DNA of 46,150 bases from Pseudomonas lopnurensis (GCF_015070855.1 NZ_JADDIX010000059.1:11569-57718); one strand, 5' to 3'; shown: positions 33,128 through 43,389, counted from the stretch's first letter. A program made the numbers and translations. The notes: generated from the letters alone by a model not told the origin.

Positions 33128-34642
33128 ATGCTCGAATACTACGTCAAGAAGATCCTCACCTCGCGCGTCTACGACGTCGCCATCGAAACTCCGCTGCAAC
33201 CGGCCCGCCAGCTTTGCGAACGCCTCGGCAACCAGATTCTGCTCAAGCGCGAGGATCTGCAGCCGGTGTTCTCGTTCAAGGTGCGCGGCGCCTACAACAG
33301 GTTGGCGCAGCTTTCGCCCGAGGAACTGGCGCGCGGCGTGGTCACCGCTTCGGCCGGCAACCACGCGCAGGGTGTGGCGCTGGCGGCCAGGCAACTGGGC
33401 ATCAAGGCGACCATCGTCATGCCGCGCACCACGCCGGAACTGAAGGTGCAGGGCGTGCGCGCCCGCGGCGGCAAGGTGGTCTTGCACGGCGATGCGTTTC
33501 CCGAGGCGCTGGCCTACTCGCTGAAGCTGGTGGAGGAGAAGGGCTACGTCTACATCCACCCCTACGACGATCCCGACGTGATCGCCGGCCAGGGCACCGT
33601 GGCGATGGAGATCCTGCGCCAGCACCAGGGTCCGATCGACGCGATCTTCGTCCCGGTGGGCGGCGGCGGGCTGGTGGCCGGCATCGCTGCCTACGTGAAA
33701 TACCTCTATCCGCAGACCAAGGTGATCGGCGTCGAGCCGGACGATTCCAACTGCCTGCAGGCGGCGATGGCTGCCGGCGAGCGGGTGGTGCTCGAGCAGG
33801 TCGGGCTGTTCGCCGACGGCGTGGCGGTGGCGCAGATCGGCGAGCACACCTTCGACATCTGCCGGCGCTACGTCGACGAGGTGATCACCGTCAGCACCGA
33901 CGAGATCTGCGCGGCGATCAAGGACATCTACGACGACACCCGCTCGATCACCGAGCCGGCCGGCGCGCTGGGCGTGGCGGGCATCAAGAAGTATGTCGAG
34001 CGCGAGGGTATCGCCGGCCAGGTGCTGGTGGCCATCGATTCGGGCGCCAACGTCAATTTCGATCGGCTGCGTCATGTCGCCGAGCGCGCCGAGCTGGGCG
34101 AGAAGCGCGAGGCGATCATCGCCGTGACCATCCCCGAGCAACCGGGCAGCTTCAAGGCCTTCTGCGAGGCGATCGGCAAGCGCCAGATCACCGAGTTCAA
34201 CTACCGCTACCACACCGACCGCGAGGCGCACATCTTCGTCGGCGTGCAGACCCATCCGGAGACCGATCCGCGCGCGGCGCTGGTGGAGGGCCTGCGCGAG
34301 AAGGGTTTCCCGGTGCTCGACCTGACCGACAACGAGCTGGCCAAGCTGCACACACGGCACATGGTCGGTGGCCATGCGGCCGGGGTCAGTAACGAAATGG
34401 TGCTGCGTTTCGAGTTTCCCGAGCGCCCCGGTGCGCTGTTCAACTTCCTCAACAAGCTGGGCGGACGCTGGAACATCTCCATGTTCCACTACCGCAACCA
34501 TGGCGCCGCCGATGGCCGCGTGGTCGCCGGGCTGCAGGTTCCGGAGCAGGAGCGCCACCTGCTGCCGGCGGCGCTGGACAAGATCGGCTACCGCTACTGG
34601 GACGAAAGCGACAACCCTGCCTACAAGCTGTTTCTCGGTTAA
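33128..34642 (+). CDS. ilvA: Biosynthetic threonine ammonia-lyase IlvA
   Basis: The 504-residue enzyme deaminates threonine to 2-oxobutanoate in isoleucine synthesis. The PLP lysine is in [30 protein letters not shown] and [15 protein letters not shown] are family marks. Two regulatory ACT-like domains fill about residues 330-500 ([20 protein letters not shown] and [18 protein letters not shown]), as needed for feedback control by isoleucine and valine. ATG 33128 is chosen over an upstream start because [10 protein letters not shown] is the family N terminus. Confidence 0.96.
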   Translation: MLEYYVKKILTSRVYDVAIETPLQPARQLCERLGNQILLKREDLQPVFSFKVRGAYNRLAQLSPEELARGVVTASAGNHAQGVALAARQLGIKATIVMPRTTPELKVQGVRARGGKVVLHGDAFPEALAYSLKLVEEKGYVYIHPYDDPDVIAGQGTVAMEILRQHQGPIDAIFVPVGGGGLVAGIAAYVKYLYPQTKVIGVEPDDSNCLQAAMAAGERVVLEQVGLFADGVAVAQIGEHTFDICRRYVDEVITVSTDEICAAIKDIYDDTRSITEPAGALGVAGIKKYVEREGIAGQVLVAIDSGANVNFDRLRHVAERAELGEKREAIIAVTIPEQPGSFKAFCEAIGKRQITEFNYRYHTDREAHIFVGVQTHPETDPRAALVEGLREKGFPVLDLTDNELAKLHTRHMVGGHAAGVSNEMVLRFEFPERPGALFNFLNKLGGRWNISMFHYRNHGAADGRVVAGLQVPEQERHLLPAALDKIGYRYWDESDNPAYKLFLG

Positions 34643-34662
34643 GCGGGCAGGAAGGAAAGCCA

Positions 34663-35091
34663 ATGGAACACTATCTGACGCTGAGGATCGTCCATGCCGC
34701 TACGGCGGTACTCTTGCTGCTGGGCGTGATCGTGCACCTGCTCATGCTGTGGAAGGCCGGGCGCGGCGGCGACCAGGCCGTATTGCAGCGCAAACTGCAG
34801 CGCACCCGTAGCCTGTCATTGCCGTTGCTTGCGGTGATCGGGCTGTCGCTGCCGGTGACCGGCTGGTGGCTGGCGCATCTGGCCGGCTGGCCGCTGGGGC
34901 AGCTGTGGCTGCTGGCCAGCTCCGTGCTGTTCCTGGCGCTGATCCCGCTGACGCTGCTATTGGCGGGGCGCCTCGCCGCCTGGCAGGCGCCGGGCAACGC
35001 CACGGCCGCGCGAAACGCCGGGGCCTACGCCGTGCTGGTGCTGGTCGTGCTGATCGCAATCATGGCGCTGATGGGCGCCAAGCCGGTCTGA
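34663..35091 (+). CDS. DUF2269-like integral membrane protein
   Basis: This 142-residue protein has four predicted membrane helices. The pattern is LTLRIVHAATAVLLLLGVIV with a histidine in the first helix, RSLSLPLLAVIGLSLPVTGW in the second, and a last helix at LVLVVLIAIMALMG. This resembles the DUF2269 group. It starts 20 nt after ilvA and its stop overlaps the next ATG (TGATG). A related protein follows two genes later. The function is unknown. Confidence 0.78.
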   Translation: MEHYLTLRIVHAATAVLLLLGVIVHLLMLWKAGRGGDQAVLQRKLQRTRSLSLPLLAVIGLSLPVTGWWLAHLAGWPLGQLWLLASSVLFLALIPLTLLLAGRLAAWQAPGNATAARNAGAYAVLVLVVLIAIMALMGAKPV

Positions 35092-36362
35092 TGCGCATCC
35101 TGCTGGTGGGTGGCGGCGGCTTCATCGGCCGGCACCTGCTGCGCAGCCTGGCCGCCGACGGCCATGATCTCATCGCTACCTCCCGCGCCGGTTCCGGCCA
35201 GCCGTTGCCCAGCGTGCGCTGGCTGGTGCTCGACCTGGAGCGGCTCGCCCTCGATCCCGGCAGCTTCGCTTGGCCGGCCGGCGTCGACCTGCTGATCAAC
35301 GCCGCCGGCCTGCTCGACAGCGATGCCGAGCGCCTGGCCCGCACGCAGGATCTCGGTGCCCGCCGCCTGTTCGATCTCGCCGCCGCCGGCGGTGCTCGAA
35401 TCCTGCAGTTTTCCGCGCTGGGCGCCGGCGCGCAGCCGGATGTGCCGTTCCTCGCCAGCAAGGCCGCGGCCGATGCCTATCTGCTCGGGCTGGGCGTTCC
35501 GGCGGTGGTCCTGCGGCCTTCGCTGGTCCTGGGTGGGGGCGGGGCCAGCAGCGCCTGGTTCGCGCGCCTTTCGCCCTGGCCGCTGATTCCGCTGCTCGAT
35601 ACCCGTGCGCGGGTGCAGCCGCTGCATGTGGACGACCTGGTCGCCGCCGTGCTGGCCCTGCTGCGCCATTGGCCGTCGGCGCCGATCGTGCTGCCGCTGG
35701 TGGGGCCGCAACCGATGACCGTGCCGCAATTGCTCGACCAGCTGCGCGCGGCGCAGGGCTGGCGGCCGGCACGCTACCTGGCGCTGCCCGGCATGCTCGC
35801 GCGGCCCCTGGCGCGAATCGGCGAGGGTCTCGGCTGGCGGGCGCTGAACCGGCAAACGCTGGGCCTGGCCGGGCGCGACAATCTCGCTTCGCCGGAGCCC
35901 CTCGCCATGGCCTGCGGCTACCGTGCCGCGCCGCTGCAGAGCCGGCTGGGCGACTGGCCAAGACGCGCGGAAAGCGTCGCGGCGACCCTGCGCCCGCTGA
36001 TGCTGGCGGTGCTGGCGTTGCTCTGGCTGGGAACGGCGGCGGTCTGTCTCGGTCCAGGCTATGAGTGGGGCCTGCGCATCATGGCCGAACTGGGCATACG
36101 GGGCACTCCGGCAGCCGTGGCGGTGGTCGCTGGCGCGCTGCTCGACGCGCTGCTCGGCATCGGCCTGCTGTGGCGCCGCTGGCGTCGTCCGGCACTCCGT
36201 GCACAGCTCGGGCTGATGCTCGGTTACATGGCGATCATCAGTCTGTGGTTGCCGCATTACTGGTTCGATCCGTTCGCGGCGGTCGGCAAGAATCTGGTGC
36301 TGCTGGTCGCCACGCTCTGGCTGCTGTTGAGCGAGCCCTCGCCTCGGGAAGGCGAACGATGA
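35091..36362 (+). CDS. SDR-type NAD(P)-binding protein fused to a DoxX-like membrane domain
   Basis: The 423-residue product starts with an extended Rossmann domain (MRILLVGGGGFIGRHLLRSL; GGGGFIG is the dinucleotide loop). A usual Tyr-x-x-x-Lys is not clear: the region reads FSALGAGAQPDVPFLASKAA. From about residue 300 there are four membrane helices resembling DoxX (LAVLALLWLGTAAVCLGPGY, LLDALLGIGLLWRRW). An N-terminal soluble half anchored by a DoxX-like half is known in SDR-DoxX proteins. It is coupled by overlap to DUF2269 genes on both sides. The substrate is unknown. Confidence 0.82.
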   Translation: MRILLVGGGGFIGRHLLRSLAADGHDLIATSRAGSGQPLPSVRWLVLDLERLALDPGSFAWPAGVDLLINAAGLLDSDAERLARTQDLGARRLFDLAAAGGARILQFSALGAGAQPDVPFLASKAAADAYLLGLGVPAVVLRPSLVLGGGGASSAWFARLSPWPLIPLLDTRARVQPLHVDDLVAAVLALLRHWPSAPIVLPLVGPQPMTVPQLLDQLRAAQGWRPARYLALPGMLARPLARIGEGLGWRALNRQTLGLAGRDNLASPEPLAMACGYRAAPLQSRLGDWPRRAESVAATLRPLMLAVLALLWLGTAAVCLGPGYEWGLRIMAELGIRGTPAAVAVVAGALLDALLGIGLLWRRWRRPALRAQLGLMLGYMAIISLWLPHYWFDPFAAVGKNLVLLVATLWLLLSEPSPREGER

Positions 36363-36826
36363 GTCTGTACCTTGCGCTCAAGACCCTGCATATCCTCTCG
36401 GCCACCGTGCTGTTCGGCACCGGGCTCGGTTCGGCCTATTACAGCTGGCGCGCCTGGCGCAGCGGGCGTATCGAGGTGATCGCCGTGACCTTCCGCCACC
36501 TGGTGTTCGCCGACTGGGCCTTCACCGCCACCACGGCGGTGCTGCAGCCCGTGACCGGCCTGGCCCTGGCGCACCTGGCCGGCTTCGACCTGACCCAGCC
36601 CTGGCTGCTCTGGAGCATCGCGCTCTATGTGCTCGCCGGCGCCTGCTGGCTGCCGGTGGTGTGGCTGCAGATCCGCGTGCACAAGCTGGCCGAGCAGGCG
36701 CTGCGCGAAGGCACGCCGCTGCCGCCGGCCACCTACCGCTACATGCGCTGGTGGTTCGCCCTGGGCTGGCCGGCGTTCATCGCCTTCATGGTGATCTTCT
36801 ATCTGATGGTGAGCAAAGGCATGTAA
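36359..36826 (+). CDS. DUF2269-family membrane protein
   Basis: The ATG at 36359 overlaps the previous stop (ATGA) and gives 155 residues with four helices. LKTLHILSATVLFGTGLGSA is the DUF2269 mark, with a histidine in the first helix. VFADWAFTATTAVLQPVTGL and RYMRWWFALGWPAFIAFMVI follow. Conserved histidine and tryptophan in the helices raise the chance of a haem or quinone link, but none is shown. It closes a cassette with the SDR-DoxX protein and is followed with 1-nt overlap by an MFS gene. Confidence 0.82.
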   Translation: MSLYLALKTLHILSATVLFGTGLGSAYYSWRAWRSGRIEVIAVTFRHLVFADWAFTATTAVLQPVTGLALAHLAGFDLTQPWLLWSIALYVLAGACWLPVVWLQIRVHKLAEQALREGTPLPPATYRYMRWWFALGWPAFIAFMVIFYLMVSKGM

Positions 36827-38052
36827 TGGCCACAGCGGCAAGGAAAGCACCGAGGGATGTCGTGGCCGTGGCGCTGGTCACGGCGCTGTGCCTGACCGGC
36901 GATTCGATGCTCTACATCGCCCTGCCGATCTACTGGCGCGAGGCCGGGCTGGACGCGCTCTGGCAGGTCGGCGTGCTGCTCGCGGTCAACCGGCTGGTCC
37001 GCCTGCCTTTCAATCCGCTGATCGGCGCGCTGTACGCACGCATCTCGTTGAAGACCGGCCTGCTGGTCGCGGTCGTGCTCGGCGTGGTCACCACCGCCGG
37101 CTACGCGCTGGCCAGCGGGTTTCTCGCCTGGCTGGCGCTGCGTGCGCTCTGGGGCGTGGCCTGGTCGTTCTTCCGCATCGGCGGACTGTCGGCGGTGGTT
37201 TACTGCGCCGCCGACGATCAGCGCGGGCGGGCCATGGGCCTGTACAACGGGCTGTACCGCCTGGGTAGCCTCGCCGGCATGCTGATCGGCGGGCTGCTGG
37301 TGCCGGTGTTCGGCCTGCCGGCGCTGGCGCTGGCCTTCGGCGCGCTGGCGCTGCTCGGCATCCCGCTGTTGCTGTTGGGCTTTCATCCGCCGGCCGGGCA
37401 CGAAAGTGCACCCAAGGCGACGGCGAGCCGGCCGACGGCGGCCGCCGCGATTCCGCGTCATTGGCGGCGCATCGTGTTCAACGGCTTCAGCATCGCCCTG
37501 CTGGTGCAGGGCGTGCTGGCCGCCACCCTCAGCGCGCTGATCGCCCATCTCTACGGGCCGCAGGTCGAACTGCTGGGCGTACTGCTCGGGGTCACTGCGC
37601 TGTCCGGCCTGCTGCAGGCGGCGCGCTGGAGCTGGGAAACCTGGCTCGGCGGGCGGATCGGCGCGCTCAGCGACGGCCCACGCGGGCGCCTGCCGCTGCT
37701 GGTGGCGGCGCAGGCGGCGATGGCGCTGGGGTTCGGCAGCCTGGCCCTGAGCCTGCCGCTGGCGCTGTGGTTGCCGTTGTGCCTGCTGGTGATGCTGCTG
37801 TGCACCGCGCTGACCACCCTCGGCGATGCCCTGGCCGCGGATGCCGCGCGCCAGGGCGACGTGGTGCGCTCGATGACGCGCTACTCGATCGCCCAGGACC
37901 TGGGCGCCGCGCTCGGTCCGGCGCTGGCCTTCCTGCTGCTGACGACCCCGGGCGGCTTCGCCTGGCTCTATGGGGGTGGGGCGCTGCTGCTGGCGGGGCT
38001 GGCCGCGCTCTGGTGGGCCACCCTGCGCGACCAGCGCCAGGCCTCAGCGTAG
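36826..38052 (+). CDS. Major facilitator superfamily transporter
   Basis: The ATG at 36826 overlaps the preceding stop (TAATG) and gives a 408-residue protein with twelve predicted helices. The N-terminal half contains [19 protein letters not shown] and [20 protein letters not shown], an MFS loop 2-3 pattern. [20 protein letters not shown] opens the second half. It is co-transcribed with the DUF2269/SDR-DoxX genes. It overlaps the end of the convergent HAD gene by 9 nt. The substrate cannot be told. Confidence 0.86.
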   Translation: MATAARKAPRDVVAVALVTALCLTGDSMLYIALPIYWREAGLDALWQVGVLLAVNRLVRLPFNPLIGALYARISLKTGLLVAVVLGVVTTAGYALASGFLAWLALRALWGVAWSFFRIGGLSAVVYCAADDQRGRAMGLYNGLYRLGSLAGMLIGGLLVPVFGLPALALAFGALALLGIPLLLLGFHPPAGHESAPKATASRPTAAAAIPRHWRRIVFNGFSIALLVQGVLAATLSALIAHLYGPQVELLGVLLGVTALSGLLQAARWSWETWLGGRIGALSDGPRGRLPLLVAAQAAMALGFGSLALSLPLALWLPLCLLVMLLCTALTTLGDALAADAARQGDVVRSMTRYSIAQDLGAALGPALAFLLLTTPGGFAWLYGGGALLLAGLAALWWATLRDQRQASA

Positions 38053-38697
38053 CGAAACGATCTGCCAGCCGCGCGCTTCGGCGATTGCGCGCAGGGTCGG
38101 GTCCGGGTCCACCGCCACCGGGTGGCTGACGCGCTCGAGCAGCGGCAGGTCGTTGCGCGAATCGCTGTAGAAGTAGCTGTCGTCCAGGGTCTGCCCATTT
38201 TCCGCGAGCCAGCGCTCGATGCGCGCCACCTTGCCTTCCTGGAAACAGGGGATGTCGGTGAGGCGTCCGGTGTAGCGGCCATCCTGCATGCCGCATTCGG
38301 TGGCCAGCAGGGTGTCGACGCCCAGCCGTGCGGCGATCGGGCCGGTGATGAAGCGGTTGGTGGCGGTGATGATCACCACCCGGTCGCCGGCTTCGAGGTG
38401 CTGGCGCAGCAGCGCTTCGCCCTTGGCCAGCACGATCGGCTCGATGAAGTCACGCATGAATTCCGCGTGCCACTGCTGCAGCTGCGGCATTTCGCTGCGG
38501 CCGAGCAATTCCTGGCAGAAGTTCTGGTAGGCGTGCACGTCGAGGGTGCCGTTGAGGTAGTCCTGGTAGAAGGCGTCGTTGCGCGCCTTGTAGCTGGCGG
38601 CATCGACGATGCCGCGCTGGCACAGGTATTCGCCCCAGGCGTGATCGCTGTCACCGGCCAGCAGAGTGTTGTCGAGATCGAATAGGGCCAGACGCAC
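38044..38697 (-). CDS. HAD-IB family phosphatase
   Basis: The GTG at 38697, after GAGG, gives 217 residues beginning with motif [17 protein letters not shown]. Motif II is [12 protein letters not shown] and the third/fourth motif region is [15 protein letters not shown]. The class I cap lies between. Related enzymes dephosphorylate phosphoserine or histidinol phosphate. The P. aeruginosa homologue in this position (PA0335) has, to my recollection, been reported as a histidinol-phosphate phosphatase, so a histidine-synthesis role is likely. It is divergent from rppH. Confidence 0.88.
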   Translation of the reverse strand: MRLALFDLDNTLLAGDSDHAWGEYLCQRGIVDAASYKARNDAFYQDYLNGTLDVHAYQNFCQELLGRSEMPQLQQWHAEFMRDFIEPIVLAKGEALLRQHLEAGDRVVIITATNRFITGPIAARLGVDTLLATECGMQDGRYTGRLTDIPCFQEGKVARIERWLAENGQTLDDSYFYSDSRNDLPLLERVSHPVAVDPDPTLRAIAEARGWQIVSLR

Positions 38698-38875
38698 GGA
38701 TGGTTTCCTCGGGGTTGTGGGGCAGCGCCAAGCATAACGGTTGGAGCGCCTGCGCGGCAGCCTCGTCGAAACGGAGCGCCGAGGCTCTCCCGCGCCGGAT
38801 GGCCGCTTGCCGTGCTTTCGGCTCGTTGCGGTTTTGTGGAACAATGCCATGACATGCGTTGCGAGGTTGTATGCC

Positions 38876-39355
38876 ATGATCGATTCGGATGGTTTTCGCC
38901 CCAATGTCGGCATCATCCTGACCAACGATTGCGGTCAGGTGCTGTGGGCCAGGCGGATCAATCAGGATGCCTGGCAATTTCCGCAGGGCGGGATCAATGC
39001 CCGTGAAACGCCGGAAGAGGCCCTGTTTCGCGAACTCAACGAGGAAGTCGGCCTGGAGGAGCAGGATGTGAACATCCTCGCCTGCACCCGCGGCTGGTTG
39101 CGTTATCGTTTGCCGCAGCGCCTGGTGCGTACCCACAGCCAGCCGCTGTGCATCGGCCAGAAACAGAAATGGTTCCTGCTGCGCCTGACCGGTGCCGAGG
39201 AGCGGGTCCGCATGGACCTGACCGGCAAGCCCGAGTTCGACGGCTGGCGCTGGGTCAGCTACTGGTATCCGCTGGGGCAGGTGGTCACTTTCAAGCGCGA
39301 GGTCTACCGTCGCGCACTTAAAGAACTCGCCCCGCGTCTGCCGGTGCGGGACTGA
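38876..39355 (+). CDS. rppH: RNA pyrophosphohydrolase RppH (Nudix)
   Basis: The start at 38876 gives 159 residues beginning [15 protein letters not shown], the normal length for this enzyme. The Nudix box is [17 protein letters not shown] followed by [17 protein letters not shown] and [19 protein letters not shown] are also characteristic. It removes pyrophosphate from the 5' end of triphosphorylated mRNA to start decay. ptsP follows 22 nt later in the same direction, an old pairing in gammaproteobacteria. Confidence 0.96.
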   Translation: MIDSDGFRPNVGIILTNDCGQVLWARRINQDAWQFPQGGINARETPEEALFRELNEEVGLEEQDVNILACTRGWLRYRLPQRLVRTHSQPLCIGQKQKWFLLRLTGAEERVRMDLTGKPEFDGWRWVSYWYPLGQVVTFKREVYRRALKELAPRLPVRD

Positions 39356-39377
39356 GACGGGGAGAAAGCCTCTGAGC

Positions 39378-41651
39378 ATGCTCGGCACGCTGCGCAAGAT
39401 CGTCCAGGAAGTGAACGCCGCCAAGGACCTCAAGGCGGCGTTGGGCATCATCGTGCTGAGAGTCAGGGAGGCCATGGGCAGCCAGGTCTGCTCGGTCTAT
39501 CTGCTCGATCCGGAAACCGAACGCTTCGTCCTGATGGCCACCGAAGGTCTGAACAAGCGCGCCATCGGCAAGGTCAGCATGGCGCCCAACGAGGGCCTGG
39601 TCGGCCTGGTCGGCACCCGTGAGGAGCCGCTCAACCTCGAGCACGCCTCGGAACACCCCCGCTATCGCTATTTCGCCGAAACCGGCGAGGAACGCTACGC
39701 CTCGTTTCTCGGCGCGCCGATCATCCACCATCGGCGGGTGATGGGCGTGCTGGTCATCCAGCAGAAGGAGCGTCGTCAGTTCGACGAGGGCGAGGAAGCC
39801 TTCCTGGTCACCATGAGCGCCCAGCTCGCCGGGGTCATCGCCCACGCCGAGGCGACCGGCTCGATCCGCGGGCTCGGCCGCCAGGGCAAGGGCATCCAGG
39901 AAACCCGTTTCGTCGGCATCCCGGGCGCGCCGGGCGCCGCGGTGGGGACCGCCCTGGTGGTGCTGCCGCCGGCCGATCTGGACGTGGTGCCGGACAAGAC
40001 CGTCGACAACATCGACGCCGAGCTGACCCTGTTCGAGGCGGCGCTGGAGGCGGTGCGCGCCGACATGCGCGCGCTCTCGGAAAAACTCGCCACGCAGATG
40101 CGCAAGGAAGAACGCGCGCTGTTCGACGTCTACCTGATGATGCTCGACGACTCCGCCCTCGGTGGCGAAGTGGTCAAGGTGATCCGCACCGGCCAGTGGG
40201 CCCAGGGCGCGCTGCGCCAGGTGGTCAACGAGCATGTACGGCGTTTCGAGATGATGGACGACGCCTACCTGCGCGAACGGGCGTCGGACGTCAAGGACAT
40301 CGGCCGGCGCCTGCTTTCCTACCTGCAGGAGGCCCGCCAGCAGACCCTGACCTACCCCGACAAGACCATCCTGGTCAGCGAGGAACTGTCACCGGCGATG
40401 CTCGGCGAGGTGCCCGAAGGCAAGCTGGTGGGCATGGTCTCGGTACTGGGTTCGAGCAATTCCCATGTCGCCATTCTCGCCCGCGCCATGGGCATTCCCA
40501 CGGTGATGGGCGCGGTGGACCTGCCGTATTCCAAGGTCGATGGCATCGAGTTGGTCGTCGATGGCTACCGCGGCGAGATCATCACCAACCCCGGCAAGGT
40601 GCTGCGCGAGCAGTACGAGGTGCTCGCCGAGCAGGAGCGCCAGCTCTCCGAGGGGCTCGACGTGCTGCGCGAGCTGCCCTGCGAGACCACCGACGGCCAT
40701 CGCATTCCGCTGTGGGTCAACACCGGGCTGCTCGCCGACGTGGTGCGCGCGCAGGAGCGCGGCGCCGAGGGCGTCGGCCTGTATCGCACCGAAGTGCCGT
40801 TCATGATCAAGGAGCGCTTCCCCAGCGAAAAGGAGCAGATGGCCATCTACCGCGAGCAGCTGGAGGCCTTCCACCCGCTGCCGGTGACCATGCGCAGCCT
40901 CGACATCGGCGGCGACAAGTGCCTGCCGTACTTCCCGATCAAGGAAGAGAATCCCTTCCTCGGCTGGCGCGGCATTCGCGTCACCCTCGACCATCCGGAA
41001 ATCTTCCTGCTGCAGACCCGCGCGATGCTCAAGGCCAGCGCCGGGCTGAACAACCTGCGCATCCTGCTGCCGATGATTTCCGGCATCCGCGAGCTGGAGG
41101 AGGCGCTGCACTTGATCCATCGCGCCTGGTGCGAGGTGCGCGACGAAGGACTCGACGTGCAGATGCCACCGGTGGGGGTGATGATCGAAGTGCCGGCGGC
41201 GGTCTATCTGACCCGTGAGCTGGCGCGGCTGGTGGATTTCCTCTCGGTCGGCTCCAACGACCTGACCCAGTACCTGCTGGCCGTGGACCGCAACAATCCG
41301 CGCGTCGCCGATCTCTACGACTATCTGCATCCGGCCGTGTTGGAGGCGTTGCAGCGGGTGGTCAAGGAAGCACACGGCGAAGGCAAGCCGGTGAGCATCT
41401 GCGGCGAGATGGCCGGCGACCCGGCGGCGGCCATGCTGCTGTTGGCGATGGGCTTCGACAGCCTGTCGATGAACGCCACCAACCTGCCCAAGGTGAAATG
41501 GCTGCTGCGCCAGATCAGCATGGATACCGCCCAGCAACTGCTGGCCCGGGTCATGCTTCTCGACAGTCCGCAGGTGATTCACAGCACCATACAGCTGACC
41601 TTGCGCAATCTCGGCCTGAGCAAGCTGATCAATCCCTCCGCGGCGGTCTGA
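39378..41651 (+). CDS. ptsP: PtsP, enzyme I of the nitrogen phosphotransferase system
   Basis: This 757-residue protein starts with a GAF domain at about 1-160 (VNAAKDLKAALGIIVLRVRE). It then follows the enzyme I layout: an HPr-binding helical domain, the phosphohistidine domain with GSSNSHVAILARAMGIPTVM near residue 360, and the PEP-binding barrel with SLDIGGDKCLPYF, FSVGSNDLTQY-type sequence and SICGEMAGDP. It uses PEP to phosphorylate the PtsO protein, linking carbon and nitrogen status. It lies right behind rppH. Confidence 0.97.
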   Translation: MLGTLRKIVQEVNAAKDLKAALGIIVLRVREAMGSQVCSVYLLDPETERFVLMATEGLNKRAIGKVSMAPNEGLVGLVGTREEPLNLEHASEHPRYRYFAETGEERYASFLGAPIIHHRRVMGVLVIQQKERRQFDEGEEAFLVTMSAQLAGVIAHAEATGSIRGLGRQGKGIQETRFVGIPGAPGAAVGTALVVLPPADLDVVPDKTVDNIDAELTLFEAALEAVRADMRALSEKLATQMRKEERALFDVYLMMLDDSALGGEVVKVIRTGQWAQGALRQVVNEHVRRFEMMDDAYLRERASDVKDIGRRLLSYLQEARQQTLTYPDKTILVSEELSPAMLGEVPEGKLVGMVSVLGSSNSHVAILARAMGIPTVMGAVDLPYSKVDGIELVVDGYRGEIITNPGKVLREQYEVLAEQERQLSEGLDVLRELPCETTDGHRIPLWVNTGLLADVVRAQERGAEGVGLYRTEVPFMIKERFPSEKEQMAIYREQLEAFHPLPVTMRSLDIGGDKCLPYFPIKEENPFLGWRGIRVTLDHPEIFLLQTRAMLKASAGLNNLRILLPMISGIRELEEALHLIHRAWCEVRDEGLDVQMPPVGVMIEVPAAVYLTRELARLVDFLSVGSNDLTQYLLAVDRNNPRVADLYDYLHPAVLEALQRVVKEAHGEGKPVSICGEMAGDPAAAMLLLAMGFDSLSMNATNLPKVKWLLRQISMDTAQQLLARVMLLDSPQVIHSTIQLTLRNLGLSKLINPSAAV

Positions 41652-41669
41652 GCAGCCGTCCGCCGCCGC

Positions 41670-42425
41670 TCAGCCGAGCGGCGGATGGCGATGGCGCACC
41701 TCGCCCAGCGGGCCTTGTGGGCCGAAGCTGCGTTCGACGATTTCCAGCGACCCGTCGGCCCGGCGGATCAGCGCGGTGCTGGCGCGGGTGCCGTATTCCG
41801 GGCTGGCGATGAAAATGCTCGACAGTCGCCGTTCCCACTCCAGCGATACCCCGGTACGCGGCAATTCATGCTCGGCGGCCGGCTGCGCATCGGCGAGCAG
41901 CTTCAACAACGGCACCGGGTCGGGCTGTTCAAGCAGGCTGGCCAGGGCCGTGCGCGCCCTCGTCAGTTTCGGCCAGGGTGTATCCAGGCCTGCGTTGGAC
42001 AGCCCGTAGAGGCCGGGCGCGAGCGGCTGCGGCTCGCCCGTGGGCGAGTGCAGGTACCAGAGCTGGCGGTCGTCGCCGACCAGCAGGTTGAAGCCGGTAT
42101 AGTCGCAGCGCCTGCCTGCCAGTTCGGCCAGATAGTCGCCGGGCGCCAGCTCGCCACGCAGGTAACGCTCCGGCAGTTCGCCGCGCGAACGCCGGCCGAG
42201 CGGCTGGCCGGGGGCGCGGATATTGGTCAGCGCGGCGAAACGCCCGCCGGTCGTGACGCCCATCCAGGTGCCGCCGGCCTGCAGGTCGCGCCCGCCGATG
42301 ATCCGGGGCGCATCTTCCCAGCACCCCAGCGGCAGGCAGGGGCGCGCATGGTATTCATCGCGGTTGGCGGCCACCACCAGCGGCAGCGCATGCCCGGGGC
42401 GCCAGGCGAACACGATCAGGCACAT
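41670..42425 (-). CDS. NRDE-family protein (Tango2-like)
   Basis: The 251-residue protein begins MCLIVFAWRPGHALPLVVAA and then NRDEYHARP, which gives the family its name. GGRDLQAGGTWMGVTTGGRF, FAALTNIR and GLYGLSNAGLDTPWPKL are further matches. A cysteine at position 2 could become N-terminal, as in Ntn hydrolases. The eukaryotic relative Tango2 is tied to haem and lipid handling. The bacterial function is unclear. It is convergent with ptsP and divergent from the permease gene, with an AGCTTCC repeat array between. Confidence 0.9.
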   Translation of the reverse strand: MCLIVFAWRPGHALPLVVAANRDEYHARPCLPLGCWEDAPRIIGGRDLQAGGTWMGVTTGGRFAALTNIRAPGQPLGRRSRGELPERYLRGELAPGDYLAELAGRRCDYTGFNLLVGDDRQLWYLHSPTGEPQPLAPGLYGLSNAGLDTPWPKLTRARTALASLLEQPDPVPLLKLLADAQPAAEHELPRTGVSLEWERRLSSIFIASPEYGTRASTALIRRADGSLEIVERSFGPQGPLGEVRHRHPPLG

Positions 42426-42434
42426 GGGAACTCA

Positions 42435-42546
42435 GCTTGAAGCTCGAAGCAGTAAGCTTGAAGCCAAGCGACTGTTTCGGCAACCTCACCAGCTTCCAGC
42501 TTCCAGCTTCCAGCTTCCAGCTTCCAGCTTCCAGCTTCCAGCCTCC
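42435..42546. repeat. Heptanucleotide tandem repeat with an opposing arm
   Basis: Seven exact copies of AGCTTCC run from 42491 to 42539, followed by AGCCTCC. Upstream, 42435-42466 holds AGCTTGAAGCTCGAAGCAGT-type units that are partly complementary. It lies between two divergent starts, about 65 nt from the NRDE start and 50 nt from the permease start. Confidence 0.85.
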
Positions 42547-42596
42547 CGCCCGATTTTCAGCTACCATGCCGCCTTTGTCTTGCGGGATGGGTGCAC

Positions 42597-43379
42597 ATGG
42601 AGTTTCTGCTGTATCTGCTGCTGGGTGGGTGCGCCGGCGTGCTGGCCGGTCTGTTCGGTGTGGGTGGCGGAATGATCATCGTGCCGGTGCTGGTCCTGAG
42701 CTTCACCGCGCACGGGTTTTCGGAACAGGTGCTGACCCACCTGGCCGTCGGCACCTCGCTGGCGACGATCGTCTTCACCTCGATCAATTCGATCCGGGCG
42801 CACCACCGCAGGGGCGCGGTGCGCTGGCCGATCGTGCTGTGGATGACCGTTGGCATCCTCTTTGGCGCCGCGCTCGGTTCGCTGACCGCGGCGGCCATCC
42901 AGGGCCCGCTGCTGCAGAAGATCATCGGCGTGTTCGCCATCCTCATGGCGATCCAGATGGTGCTCGACATCAAGCCCAGGAGCTCGCGCGGCGTGCCGGG
43001 CCGGCCGGGGCTCACCGCGGCCGGCGTGGTGGTCGGCTGGGCCTCGGCGATCTTCGGTATCGGCGGCGGTTCGTTGACGGTGCCCTTTCTCTCCTGGCGC
43101 AGCGTGCCGATGCAGCAGGCGGTGGCGACCTCGGCGGCGTGCGGCCTGCCCATCGCCATCGCCGGTGCGTTGAGTTTCATGGTGGTCGGCTGGAACGATC
43201 CGCAACTGCCGCAGTGGAGCTTCGGCTTCGTCTACCTGCCGGCGCTGCTCGGTATCGCCATCACCAGCATGTTCTTCGCCCGCATCGGCGCGAATCTCGC
43301 GCATCGGCTATCGGCCAGGGTCCTGAGACGGCTGTTCGCTCTGCTGCTGCTGAGCGTTGGCATCAATTTTCTGATTTGA
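42597..43379 (+). CDS. TauE/SafE-family sulfite or organosulfonate exporter-like permease
   Basis: The ATG at 42597 gives a 260-residue protein with eight helices. The two family repeats each carry a glycine-rich motif: [20 protein letters not shown] near the start and [20 protein letters not shown] after the middle. [20 protein letters not shown] is also typical. It probably moves sulfur- or carbon-containing anions across the inner membrane. An in-frame GTG two codons earlier is possible. lgt begins 10 nt after its stop. Confidence 0.9.
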   Translation: MEFLLYLLLGGCAGVLAGLFGVGGGMIIVPVLVLSFTAHGFSEQVLTHLAVGTSLATIVFTSINSIRAHHRRGAVRWPIVLWMTVGILFGAALGSLTAAAIQGPLLQKIIGVFAILMAIQMVLDIKPRSSRGVPGRPGLTAAGVVVGWASAIFGIGGGSLTVPFLSWRSVPMQQAVATSAACGLPIAIAGALSFMVVGWNDPQLPQWSFGFVYLPALLGIAITSMFFARIGANLAHRLSARVLRRLFALLLLSVGINFLI

Positions 43380-43389
43380 GGAGACGCGG

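Noticed and set aside
42491-42546. A CRISPR-like array
   Set aside because: The unit is 7 bp in direct tandem without spacers and no cas gene is present.
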